60,264 nucleotides of DNA from Myxococcota bacterium (GTDB lineage: Bacteria; Myxococcota_A; Polyangia; Polyangiales; Houyiibacteriaceae): the NCBI GenBank assembly GCA_020629955.1, contig JAHDCI010000009.1, positions 1 to 60,264 on the forward strand. Reading direction: 5' to 3'. Position numbers and translations under genes: made by a program. Below the pieces are notes generated by a model, which was not told the origin of the DNA, did no database searches, and saw only the letters and a program-made list of their open reading frames with translations. Of the stretch, positions 35,240-43,151 are shown one piece after another (positions within the stretch are counted from its first letter, which is position 1; each line of letters begins with the position of its first letter).

Positions 35240-35848
35240 ATGGCGAGAGAAATAGTGGTCAGTTTGGGCGGCAATGAGAGCCGCTTCGGGATGAAAAAGG
35301 TGGAGCGCTCGAAGCTCTACGGTAGCCGGAAAAGGATCCCGCTCGACCCGGAAGGAGAGGCCTGTACAAAGGCGCGTCTCACCGAAGACGGCTCGATGCT
35401 GATCGTGAGCGGGATGACCGCACAGGGTTGGTTCCTGGAAGACGGCCACTGGGTCCCGAATAAGGAGCTCGTTGGTCTCGATGAGGAAGGCAACGAACTC
35501 CCCAAAATCGACTCGACCCTCGGCGTGGCACAAGCCCTCGAAGGCCCCATCGATCCATCGATCGCTCTCGACCTTCGCCTGAAGTCGGTCTACGCGCTCG
35601 AGCCCTCGGAGGTCGACGATGCCCTTCTCGAAAAGCTCCGCGAGGGCGAGCTCTATCGCTTCGCGTTTAACTACCGAGCGGACTATCAAGCCGATGTCGC
35701 GGTTCTGATCGCAAACCAAGAGGGCGAAGTCTTCGCGCTGATCGGGGGCCTGACCGAACCCGCTTGGCTCGATGCTGCGGAGGTGATCGTCGCAGATCCC
35801 GCAGACGATGAGGATGACGTCGACGACCTCGATTTCGAGATGTTTTAA
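35240..35848 (+). CDS. Unrecognised protein, first gene of DNA ligase cassette
   Basis: Soluble protein of 202 residues with no family I recognise. The N-terminal 110 residues are mixed alpha/beta (KARLTEDGSMLIVSGMTAQG). The last 20 residues form an acidic tail ending DDVDDLDFEMF, which resembles the acidic C-terminal tip of single-strand DNA-binding protein (DDDIPF type) used to dock repair enzymes; that likeness is an inference. The ATG has a GAGAGG Shine-Dalgarno site 6 bases upstream, unlike most first genes here. The next gene follows after 15 bases, so it is the head of a three-gene operon. Confidence 0.75.
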   Translation: MAREIVVSLGGNESRFGMKKVERSKLYGSRKRIPLDPEGEACTKARLTEDGSMLIVSGMTAQGWFLEDGHWVPNKELVGLDEEGNELPKIDSTLGVAQALEGPIDPSIALDLRLKSVYALEPSEVDDALLEKLREGELYRFAFNYRADYQADVAVLIANQEGEVFALIGGLTEPAWLDAAEVIVADPADDEDDVDDLDFEMF

Positions 35849-35863
35849 GAGGAGCCAGAGACG

Positions 35864-36583
35864 ATGCCTGCACCCCAACGCAAGATTCACATCACCAATA
35901 GCAAAGGGCGAAACGCGCCCGTTGGTTTCTCTACGCTCAAGGCCCCTGCGCCTCCCGGAAAGGGCGTGGTCGGCAAATCGGCGGAGTTCATTCGTTTCCT
36001 CGCTGCAGCGCCCGAGAACACGCATGCGAAGCTAACCGAAACGCAGGGAGACGCGTACGGGCAAGCGCTTGTCGACGGAGACCCCGAGGTCGATATGGAG
36101 CGCGTCGGGCAGCGCCTCGGACGCATGTCCCAGGTGTATCTGAGCTCCGAAGGCAACGTGCTTCACGCTCCGCCGAGTCTTATCGAAGTGATCCTCGATC
36201 CTAGCGGGGCGGAGAAAGAACGTAAGGCATGGGAGGACAAGCAGGCGAACGTGAACGACGAATTTCCGATTCGCTGGACCGGCAAGAAGATGCCGAAGAA
36301 GCAGGCGCTTCAGCGCTTTGTCTTCGAGCGCTCGATTCAGCTTTCGCACTTTAATGGATTGACCTACGACTACCTCTTCGGCATCGCCGAGGAGCTCGCG
36401 AACGACGACGCCCTCATGCTCGTTGGAGGCGGCGAAAAGGGTCGCGACCCGCTGGTCTTTAACACGAACGGTGCAGCGTTTCGCGGCTTCCTCGAAGGGC
36501 GCGTGGAAGGCACCCGCTATCAGCTCCTGCTTCATCTCTCTCGGATGGAGTTAAAGCGTCCCGAAACGGAGAAAAAGGGATGA
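35864..36583 (+). CDS. Unrecognised protein, second gene of DNA ligase cassette
   Basis: Soluble protein of 239 residues, not recognised. The N-terminus is basic (PAPQRKIHITNSKGRN). The middle and C-terminus are helical, with a conserved-looking core GLTYDYLFGIAEEL and ALMLVGGGEKGRDPLVFN, and it ends with basic residues. A Shine-Dalgarno site (AGGAG) lies 10 bases before the ATG. Its stop overlaps the ligase start as ATGA, so ligase translation depends on it; a structural or loading partner of the ligase is the simplest guess. Confidence 0.78.
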   Translation: MPAPQRKIHITNSKGRNAPVGFSTLKAPAPPGKGVVGKSAEFIRFLAAAPENTHAKLTETQGDAYGQALVDGDPEVDMERVGQRLGRMSQVYLSSEGNVLHAPPSLIEVILDPSGAEKERKAWEDKQANVNDEFPIRWTGKKMPKKQALQRFVFERSIQLSHFNGLTYDYLFGIAEELANDDALMLVGGGEKGRDPLVFNTNGAAFRGFLEGRVEGTRYQLLLHLSRMELKRPETEKKG

Positions 36584-38046
36584 GTGAGCTCTTCGACTTA
36601 AGCCAAGAGGCGCCCCTTGCCGACGGAACACACTGCCCGGCGGGAAGCATCGCAGAGCCCGAGCTTGCCAAGCGGCTCAAAGCCTACAAGCGGCAAATCG
36701 CGAGCCGCTACCGCGCGCTCAGCGCCGAGGAAATCGAGACGCTCCCGAAGGGAGGCCTGTGGGTCAGTCCGAAAATCGACGGGGAGCTTTGGTTCTTGAT
36801 CGTCGACGGCGAGGAGGTCGCGCTCGTTTCGTATAACGGAAAGGTAATCCGCGGTGATATTCCCGTGCTCGCCGAAGCCCGAAAGTTCGTGCAGCGTCGC
36901 GCCGAAGGACGGACGATTTTGGCGGGAGAACTGTTCGCCATCCGCTCCGGCGGGCGGCCGCGGGTTGGAGACCTTCGCAAAGCACGAAGCGGCGGCGCAG
37001 ATGCGCCAGCTGAGAAGATGGGCTTTCAGGTCTTCGACCTTCTTGAAGGCGGAGATTCCGAAGCGGTCTCTCCGATGCCTGCATACGAGGACCGGCTCCG
37101 CTGCTTCGAGCGACTCTGCAAAGGCGGTAAGCGCCTCCAAGCGATCAAGACCGTGCACTGCGCGAGCCACGACAAGGTCAAGGACCTCTTCTCTGAATGG
37201 GTCGAAGGCGGCAAAGGCGAAGGGATCGTTGTCCGCAGCGAAGAGATTGGCCGCATCTACAAGGTCAAACCCATCTTCACCCTCGACGCAGCGGTAATCG
37301 CATTCACCGAACGCGCGGACGAAGAGAAACAGGTTCGGTCCTTGTTGCTCGCGCTGATCCGTGAAGATGGACGTTTTCAGGTCATCGGAAGCTGCGGAAA
37401 CCTCGGTACGCCAGAGCACCGAGCCAAGCTTTACGAAAAGCTCGCGGAACACGCGATTCCGAGCGGCTATAGCTACGCCTCAAGCTCTGGAGCGCTCTTT
37501 AAGTTTGTCCGCCCGACGATGGTCGTCGAGGTAAAACTCACCGATGTTCAGGGAGAGGATTCCTCCGGCGACGCGATCAAACGAATGGTGCTCGAACTCG
37601 GTGCCGAACGGTGGACAGCGATTGCCCCTGCCAAGGGCATCAGCATTCTCCATCCGGTGCTTGCGCGTGTGCGCGATGACAAAGACGTGAACGCGCTCGA
37701 TGTTCGAGCCGCGCAGGTTCTTGAGCGAGTGCACATCGACGACCTCGACCAGGCGGTGGAGAAAGTCGAACTCGCGAAAAGCGAAGTGCTACGGCGCGAG
37801 GTGTACACCAAAACAACAAAGGGCAATCTCGCGGTTCGAAAGGTACTTCTCTGGAAGACCAACAAAGAGATCGCGGACCCCACGTTCCCCGCGTTTGTCG
37901 TGCACTGGACCGACTACAGCCCCGGGCGAAAGGACCCACTCAAACGAGACGTCCGTACCGCACCTTCTCTCGAAGCAGCGGAAGCCATCGCCGATGAAAT
38001 GGTCGCGGCCGGCGTGAAGAAAGGCTGGGACCGCGCGGATGCGTGA
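36580..38046 (+). CDS. ATP-dependent DNA ligase-family protein with extra C-terminal domain
   Basis: Protein of 488 residues that carries the nucleotidyltransferase motifs of ATP-dependent DNA ligases. Motif I is KIDG with Lys65 as adenylated residue; motif III is GELF, IIIa QVFDLL, IV EGIVVR and V YKVKP. An OB-fold follows, ending in motif VI-like HPVLARVRDDKDV. The Arg usually two positions after KxDG is absent (KIDGEL), so nick recognition or activity may differ. About 110 residues follow the OB-fold (HWTDYSPGRKDPLKRD, then a helical end) and match no ligase domain I know. It is the last gene of a coupled cassette with two unknown partners, so it is more likely a repair or special-purpose ligase than the replicative, NAD-dependent one. 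Confidence 0.85.
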   Translation: MSELFDLSQEAPLADGTHCPAGSIAEPELAKRLKAYKRQIASRYRALSAEEIETLPKGGLWVSPKIDGELWFLIVDGEEVALVSYNGKVIRGDIPVLAEARKFVQRRAEGRTILAGELFAIRSGGRPRVGDLRKARSGGADAPAEKMGFQVFDLLEGGDSEAVSPMPAYEDRLRCFERLCKGGKRLQAIKTVHCASHDKVKDLFSEWVEGGKGEGIVVRSEEIGRIYKVKPIFTLDAAVIAFTERADEEKQVRSLLLALIREDGRFQVIGSCGNLGTPEHRAKLYEKLAEHAIPSGYSYASSSGALFKFVRPTMVVEVKLTDVQGEDSSGDAIKRMVLELGAERWTAIAPAKGISILHPVLARVRDDKDVNALDVRAAQVLERVHIDDLDQAVEKVELAKSEVLRREVYTKTTKGNLAVRKVLLWKTNKEIADPTFPAFVVHWTDYSPGRKDPLKRDVRTAPSLEAAEAIADEMVAAGVKKGWDRADA

Positions 38047-38153
38047 CACCGCACGAGCGACGGCATCCCACACGAAATCGAACGTCGTGCCGCGGATAGA
38101 TTCCCGAACCCCCGAGCGGCGTAACGTTTTCTCTCGCCGGGACTAAGAGCGCT

Positions 38154-39356
38154 GTGCTGACTCGACCCGCTTATTCACTGCTTTTCGCCGCTTTCTTCCT
38201 TCTCCAGGGCTGCGAAGTGATCCGTGGCCCCGTAACGACCGCGGATGCTTCGACTTCCGATGGCGCGATCGACGTCGACCTGGGGGATGGTGCCCCGCCC
38301 GGCCCGGTCAATGAACCTCCCGAACGCATCGCCGGGATGGTGCTGGCACATATCGACGATGATGAAGATGCCGACGCATCCGATGATGGGGCCCGCGGTT
38401 ACGGAACGGAGCTTGCGGACCAAGCGCTCGCGCGACTCGGTGAGATTGGCACGAACGCCATCAGTCTGAGTTCCTTTGCCCTTCTCGACACGCGTTGCGA
38501 TACCAACGTCCGGCCAGAGTTCGACGCACTTGGACAAGAGAACGAAGCTTCACTTCTGCGTATGGCCGAGCAAGCACACGCGCGCTCGATCTCCGTTCTG
38601 CTCTCACCGACGCTCTGGATCAACGACGGAACCTGGCGAGGAGAGCTCGGCCGATGCGATGACGGGACAAGGTGGACCGATTCCGAGTGGCGGGCATTTT
38701 TCGAGAGCTATGCCGCCTATGTCGTTCGCGCCGCGCGGATTGCGCAAGAGGCCTCCATCGAGATCCTCTCGCTCGGGCTGGAACTAAAAACAATGGTGCA
38801 GCAGCATCCCGAGTATTTCCGCGAACTCGCGGCGCTTGTGCGTAGCGTCTATTCGGGGCGGCTCACCTACTCCGCGAACTGGGATGGGCTCGACCAGCTA
38901 AGCTTTGGTGACGCACTCGACTATGTCGGTGTGAACGCCTTCTATCCGCTTACCGGAGATTCGGAAGCCAGCGCGGAGACGTTGCGCGCAGGTGCCGAGC
39001 GGGTCGCGACCGAGCTTGCCGAAATCTCTCGAGCGAATGGCCGACCGATTCTCTTCACGGAAGTCGGCTACAAATCCTGCCCAGATTCGACCATCGAGCC
39101 TTGGCTATGGCCGGAGGATCCGACCAGCTCTTGTCGAGGTCGGGTCGACGAGGAGCACCAAGCGATCGCGTACCGCGCCATCTTCGAATCGTTCTGGGAC
39201 CAAGAGTGGTTCGCCGGGATGTTCTGGTGGAAAACCTTCACAGACCTCCAGGACCGAGATCAGGAGCGCTTTCCGCCGCAGGAGCCTCCTTTCGGATACG
39301 ACCCTCTCGGTAAATCCGCAGAGACCGTGCTCCGCGAATACTACGGCGCCCTCTAA
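38154..39356 (+). CDS. Lipoprotein glycoside hydrolase, GH113-like
   Basis: Lipoprotein of 400 residues with signal and lipobox LQGC (about 17-20), then an Asp-rich linker. The rest is a TIM-barrel glycosidase of clan GH-A type: LSLGLELKT holds the candidate acid/base Glu, VGVNAFYPLT is a family-like strand, and LFTEVGYKSC holds the candidate nucleophile Glu. The GYKS signature and NAFYPLT point to family GH113 (beta-mannanases and related enzymes). Surface polysaccharide trimming is likely; the sugar is unknown. The GTG start follows TAAGAG by 4 bases, a weak version of the window's promoter pattern. The beta-barrel gene 21 bases downstream is probably in the same operon. Confidence 0.8.
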   Translation: MLTRPAYSLLFAAFFLLQGCEVIRGPVTTADASTSDGAIDVDLGDGAPPGPVNEPPERIAGMVLAHIDDDEDADASDDGARGYGTELADQALARLGEIGTNAISLSSFALLDTRCDTNVRPEFDALGQENEASLLRMAEQAHARSISVLLSPTLWINDGTWRGELGRCDDGTRWTDSEWRAFFESYAAYVVRAARIAQEASIEILSLGLELKTMVQQHPEYFRELAALVRSVYSGRLTYSANWDGLDQLSFGDALDYVGVNAFYPLTGDSEASAETLRAGAERVATELAEISRANGRPILFTEVGYKSCPDSTIEPWLWPEDPTSSCRGRVDEEHQAIAYRAIFESFWDQEWFAGMFWWKTFTDLQDRDQERFPPQEPPFGYDPLGKSAETVLREYYGAL

Positions 39357-39377
39357 GCAGGCGGGTCGCGAGAGCGC

Positions 39378-40232
39378 ATGTTCACAGCGAATCGACTCAG
39401 CCCGCTCGTCTTCTTCGGACTCTTCCTTTGGAGTGCGTTCCTCCCTTCCCGCGCGGCGGCGAGCCCTTGGGTTCCGGAACCGCTTCATGGCTTCCTTAAG
39501 CTTGGGTACGCGTACTCGGAAAGCGCGAGCTTCTTCACCATCGATGCGGATACTCGCAGCGTGCCGCGCTTCACGAGCCACGAGCTGACCTTCTTTGGAG
39601 ACATCGGCATTGCCCCGCGCGTCGCGTTATCGCTCACCGGCAACGTCGCCGCGCGAGAGCAGGCCGGGGAAGTCGGCGGATTCGCTTTTGGCAATCTCAT
39701 CGCAATGGCGAGAGTGCGAATCACTAGCAGCCCGGCGATCAGCGTCGCGCTCCGCGGCAGCATTCCCTTGGTCGACGGCCGCGAGAGGCCACTTCATACC
39801 GACCGCGTTTTCTCTCTTGGCCCCAGGGTTTCGATCGGGCACGGCTTTTCACTCTTCGGCCTATCCGCCTTTGCTTCGTTTGCGCTCGACTGGACCATTC
39901 CGGTCACCTTCGGACCGACGCTCAACGAGGGACGCATCGCAACATCCGTCAACCTCATCGGCGAGGCGGGCGCTTGGCTACACGAGTATCTGATGGTGAA
40001 AGTCCGGGCGCAGCTTCTCATCGGCGTTGGACACCGAGATGCACTCGATCGAGAACGTTTCATTGCCCAGACCCCGGAGCGACAGGACTCGTTTGACCTC
40101 GGGATCGGAGCGCTCATTCCCGTCGAGCGTTCACGGAGAGTCGGTATCGATCTTTATCTGCAGCGAACACTCTGGGGCCGAAGCCGAGCGCTTGGGACGC
40201 TCGTCAGCGCGGGCGTCTACACGACGTTCTAA
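39378..40232 (+). CDS. Outer-membrane beta-barrel protein
   Basis: Protein of 284 residues with a signal peptide cleaved near residue 28 (SRAAASPW). The mature part consists of alternating polar/hydrophobic strands with aromatic girdles (FLKLGYAYSESASFF; RVALSLTGNVAAR) and ends with an aromatic residue (GVYTTF), the usual sign for Bam-dependent outer-membrane insertion. About 12 strands can be counted. It starts 21 bases after the GH113-like gene and may export, anchor or take up the enzyme product. A bidirectional terminator follows. Confidence 0.8.
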   Translation: MFTANRLSPLVFFGLFLWSAFLPSRAAASPWVPEPLHGFLKLGYAYSESASFFTIDADTRSVPRFTSHELTFFGDIGIAPRVALSLTGNVAAREQAGEVGGFAFGNLIAMARVRITSSPAISVALRGSIPLVDGRERPLHTDRVFSLGPRVSIGHGFSLFGLSAFASFALDWTIPVTFGPTLNEGRIATSVNLIGEAGAWLHEYLMVKVRAQLLIGVGHRDALDRERFIAQTPERQDSFDLGIGALIPVERSRRVGIDLYLQRTLWGRSRALGTLVSAGVYTTF

Positions 40233-40261
40233 ACGCGACCGGCGCGACCGGCGAAGGACAC

Positions 40262-40291
40262 AAAAAAGGCCGAGCGAATCGCTCGGCCTTT
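40262..40291. terminator. Bidirectional Rho-independent terminator
   Basis: A 9-bp stem (40268-40276 with 40280-40288) with a 3-base loop is flanked by six A on the left and three T on the right. It sits between the convergent beta-barrel and carbonic anhydrase genes and works best for the minus strand. Confidence 0.9.
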
Positions 40292-40320
40292 GCGTTGCTC
40301 GGGGACAGCGCCCGAAACGG

Positions 40321-40974
40321 CTACTTTGCCGGAACCACGATATCGACGCTGCCGTCGCTGAGGTTGTAGATGGCGCCGACAATCGCGATTTCACCCGCGT
40401 CTTCCATCTCCTTGAGGATGGCGCTGCGCTCGCGGATACCTTCGACATTCAGGCGCACATTGTGCTCACAAACTTCATGAACGAACTTGCCGTTGTCACC
40501 TGAGGTGTCGGATTCCGAAGTCGCGGCGCGCGCGGCTTCGACCGCTGGGGTGATCTTGCTGAGAAGGTCGGTGATATTCCCAAGCTTGACGTCCTTTACG
40601 GCACTGGTGACCGCGCCGCAGTGCTGATGACCGAGCACCATGACAAGCTTGGAGCCGGCGACTTTGCAGGCGTATTCCATGCTTCCAAGCATATCGACAT
40701 TGATGAAGTTGCCAGCCACGCGGGCCACGAAAAGATCGCCGATTCCGCGATCGAAAACGGTTTCGACGGGGACGCGGGAGTCAACGCAGGAGAGAATGAT
40801 GGCCTCGGGGTTTTGCCCGCCTTCGGCCTTCGGGATCTGGCTCGTATGCTTTCGTTCGGTAAGCTCCCCCTTCATATAACGCTTATTGCCTTCGAGCAGC
40901 GATGCCACGATGCCGGCGGGCGTCAGCGCGCTCTGCTGTTCCTTCGAAAGTACGTCTTCCACAATTCCTGCCAT
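40321..40974 (-). CDS. Beta-class carbonic anhydrase
   Basis: Cytoplasmic zinc enzyme of 217 residues that interconverts CO2 and bicarbonate. Zinc ligands are Cys63 (SCVDSRVP), His116 and Cys119 (GHQHCGA), with the Asp65-Arg67 dyad intact. The N-terminal ALTPAGIVASLLEGNKRYM is typical. Start ATG 40974 has an AGGTAGAGAG Shine-Dalgarno-like sequence just upstream. A terminator lies 30 bases after the stop, so it is a single-gene unit. Confidence 0.95.
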   Translation of the reverse strand: MAGIVEDVLSKEQQSALTPAGIVASLLEGNKRYMKGELTERKHTSQIPKAEGGQNPEAIILSCVDSRVPVETVFDRGIGDLFVARVAGNFINVDMLGSMEYACKVAGSKLVMVLGHQHCGAVTSAVKDVKLGNITDLLSKITPAVEAARAATSESDTSGDNGKFVHEVCEHNVRLNVEGIRERSAILKEMEDAGEIAIVGAIYNLSDGSVDIVVPAK

Positions 40975-41319
40975 TAACTCTCTACCTTTTGCCTGGGCCT
41001 TAGCCCGTTCGGTCGAACGCCGCCATAGTTCAGCGGACGGTGAAACGTAGCGCTACCAGAACACATCGGAAAGTGTCGCGTAAAGGGAAAAGGACCGCTT
41101 TGGTCCGTGATTCTGGTCACCTGTCTTTGTGGGCTTTTGTTGACGCTTTGGTTTCCCCGAGTTGCCATTTTCGACGCGAGTTCGCCCTCATTTGCTCCGC
41201 CAAGCGCGCAAGTCCTCGTGCCCGGCGTTTACCGACGGCCCGGGGAATACGCGAACGGTTTGCGAGGAGGCTTTCCCTCGTGCACACCACCAGCCCGGCG
41301 ATTTCTGCCGGTTAGGACA
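40975..41319. other. Divergent intergenic region, nothing firm
   Basis: It lies between the carbonic anhydrase and folE2 genes. The folE2 frame is open leftward to 41107, but that part has no family character. A TTGACG box near 41138 is not followed by a good -10 at 17 bases. No riboswitch-like folding was recognised. Confidence 0.35.
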
Positions 41320-42123
41320 ATGCCCGCAAGCCAGCCCTCAGAGATCCCAGACGTTCAAGGCTCCCCCGACTCTCGTCAAATCCGTATTCAACGGGTGGGC
41401 GTAAAGGGGCTTCGCCATCCTGTGCGCGTCGCGGAGCAAAACGGAGAGGCGCAGCACACCATTGCGGAGTTCGACATTTTCGTGAGTCTCTCGCCCGACC
41501 TCAAGGGCACACATATGTCGCGCTTCGTCGAGGTCCTGAATGACAACGACGACGCGCTGTCGAGCGCTTCGCTCGAAGCGATGGCTTCGCTCATCTGCGA
41601 GCGCCTCGAGTCGGACAGCGCGTATGTCAAAATGAAGTTCCCGTTTTTCGTGAAGAAGACCGCGCCCGTCTCCAAGGTCGTGAGCCTGATGGATTACGAG
41701 GTCACCATGACCTGCAAAGTCGAGCAGGGCCGAGCGATCAACGTGACCCAGGTGCTCGTCCCAGCGACAAGCCTCTGCCCCTGTTCCAAAGAGATTTCCG
41801 ACTACGGCGCACACAACCAGCGCGCCCACGTCACCATCGCCGCCGAGCCAGCTGCGACGCTTTCGGCAGAAGAGCTTATTGCGCTCGTCGAAGAGGAAGC
41901 GTCTTCGCAACTCTACGGCGTACTGAAACGCGCGGACGAAAAGTTCGTCACCGAAGAGGCGTACGACAATCCGAAGTTCTGCGAAGACCTCGCCCGAGAT
42001 GTTGCAGCCAGACTTGCTGCTCACGAGCGCGTTCGCACCTACCGAGTGGAAGTAGAGAACTTCGAGTCCATCCACAACCACTCGGCCTACGCGATGATCG
42101 ACGGGGACATCCCCCTCGTCTAA
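41320..42123 (+). CDS. folE2: GTP cyclohydrolase IB (FolE2)
   Basis: Enzyme of 267 residues that opens the GTP ring in folate (and sometimes queuosine) synthesis; the type IB enzyme works with several metals and replaces FolE when zinc is scarce. Family signatures are VGVKGLRHPV near the N-terminus, SLCPCSKEISDYGAHNQR with the metal-binding Cys, and VENFESIHNHSAYA near the C-terminus. ATG 41320 is chosen because family homology begins shortly after it. No zinc-uptake genes or Zur-like box were seen nearby, so zinc control is unproven. Convergent with lipB. Confidence 0.95.
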   Translation: MPASQPSEIPDVQGSPDSRQIRIQRVGVKGLRHPVRVAEQNGEAQHTIAEFDIFVSLSPDLKGTHMSRFVEVLNDNDDALSSASLEAMASLICERLESDSAYVKMKFPFFVKKTAPVSKVVSLMDYEVTMTCKVEQGRAINVTQVLVPATSLCPCSKEISDYGAHNQRAHVTIAAEPAATLSAEELIALVEEEASSQLYGVLKRADEKFVTEEAYDNPKFCEDLARDVAARLAAHERVRTYRVEVENFESIHNHSAYAMIDGDIPLV

Positions 42124-42192
42124 GAGCTAGTCTCTCTAGAAAAAGTCTCTGGCAAAGTCTGGAGAGAAGTGTCTCGCGTGCAGCCAGACCTC

Positions 42193-43149
42193 TTAGCCGG
42201 TGGGTTTTGCAGCCCGTTCTTGAAGCGCCGCCCAAAGCGCGCTCTCGGGAGGGCGCAACATTCCGCGAAACGTAGCGGAGAGCTCGCTCCCATCCTGTCT
42301 CCACTCGATCGCGCTCCCGATCCACGAGGGGTGCCTATCGGAACCGAGAATATCCCAGCGCTGGAAACCATCTCGTGCGTCCCCCACGCGGACCTCGAGG
42401 TCTCCGATTTGAAGAGCGTCACCCACCTGCCGGGAGGACAACTGCCCCGAGACCGGGACCATCGTCACATCAGGGCTCGCTCCGGCCCATTCGAGACGGC
42501 TCGATTGAAGCTCCGCAAGACGTTCGGCCGCAACGCCTGCCATCGCGCGTGGGTTTACCGTGAGCCCCGTCTCCGCTTCCACGCTCGTCACGCCCTTACC
42601 GACGAGCCCGCACGGAACAATCCAGGAGAAGTGCTCGAGGTTCGTCGTCCCGTTAAACGCAAACCCATGCTTCGTAATCCAGCGACTGATTCGAACGCCG
42701 ACGGCGCCAATCTTTCGAGGACGATCATTCACACCGACCCACGAGCCATTCATGCCATCGATACGTTCCGCGACGATGCCGTATCGCGCGGCAAGGTCGA
42801 TCATCGTTTGCTCGAGAGACGCAACGTATTTCCGAACGTCCTCGCGTCCGCCATTGAGATCGAGAATCGGATACCCCACAAGCTGCCCCGGCCCGTGATA
42901 GGTCACGTCTCCGCCGCGCCCAATCTCTTCGACCGCCACGCCGCGGGCTGCGTACTCTTCTCGTGACAGAAGCAGATTGTGCTCCTTCGCGCCGCGGCCG
43001 AGGGTGATTGTTGGAGGATGCTCAAGGAGCAAGAGCGTGTCGGGAATCTCCTGCGCCCCGCGTTTCTCAATTAGCTCCTCTTGAAGGGCAAGGGCCTCGC
43101 CGTATTCGACGAGGCCCAAGTAACGCGCCTGAAGCAATCGCTCCGTCAA
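42193..43149 (-). CDS. lipB: Octanoyltransferase LipB with C-terminal extension
   Basis: Transfers octanoyl from ACP to lipoyl domains of 2-oxoacid dehydrogenases, in the cytoplasm. Family motifs are GRGGDVTYHGPGQLVGYPI (77-95), Lys146 in RKIGAVGVR and the catalytic Cys180 in IVPCGL. LipB proteins are usually 210-250 residues; this one has 318, with about 90 extra residues (from 228) that include SSRQVGDALQIGDLEVRVGDA and show no family I know. It starts 2 bases after lpdA and belongs to the E1 alpha-lpdA-lipB operon, which groups the modification enzyme with its client complex. Confidence 0.93.
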   Translation of the reverse strand: MTERLLQARYLGLVEYGEALALQEELIEKRGAQEIPDTLLLLEHPPTITLGRGAKEHNLLLSREEYAARGVAVEEIGRGGDVTYHGPGQLVGYPILDLNGGREDVRKYVASLEQTMIDLAARYGIVAERIDGMNGSWVGVNDRPRKIGAVGVRISRWITKHGFAFNGTTNLEHFSWIVPCGLVGKGVTSVEAETGLTVNPRAMAGVAAERLAELQSSRLEWAGASPDVTMVPVSGQLSSRQVGDALQIGDLEVRVGDARDGFQRWDILGSDRHPSWIGSAIEWRQDGSELSATFRGMLRPPESALWAALQERAAKPTG

Positions 43150-43151
43150 GG

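Noticed and set aside
41107-41319. Upstream extension of folE2
   Set aside because: The added residues look like a chance hydrophobic stretch and FolE2 homology starts after ATG 41320.
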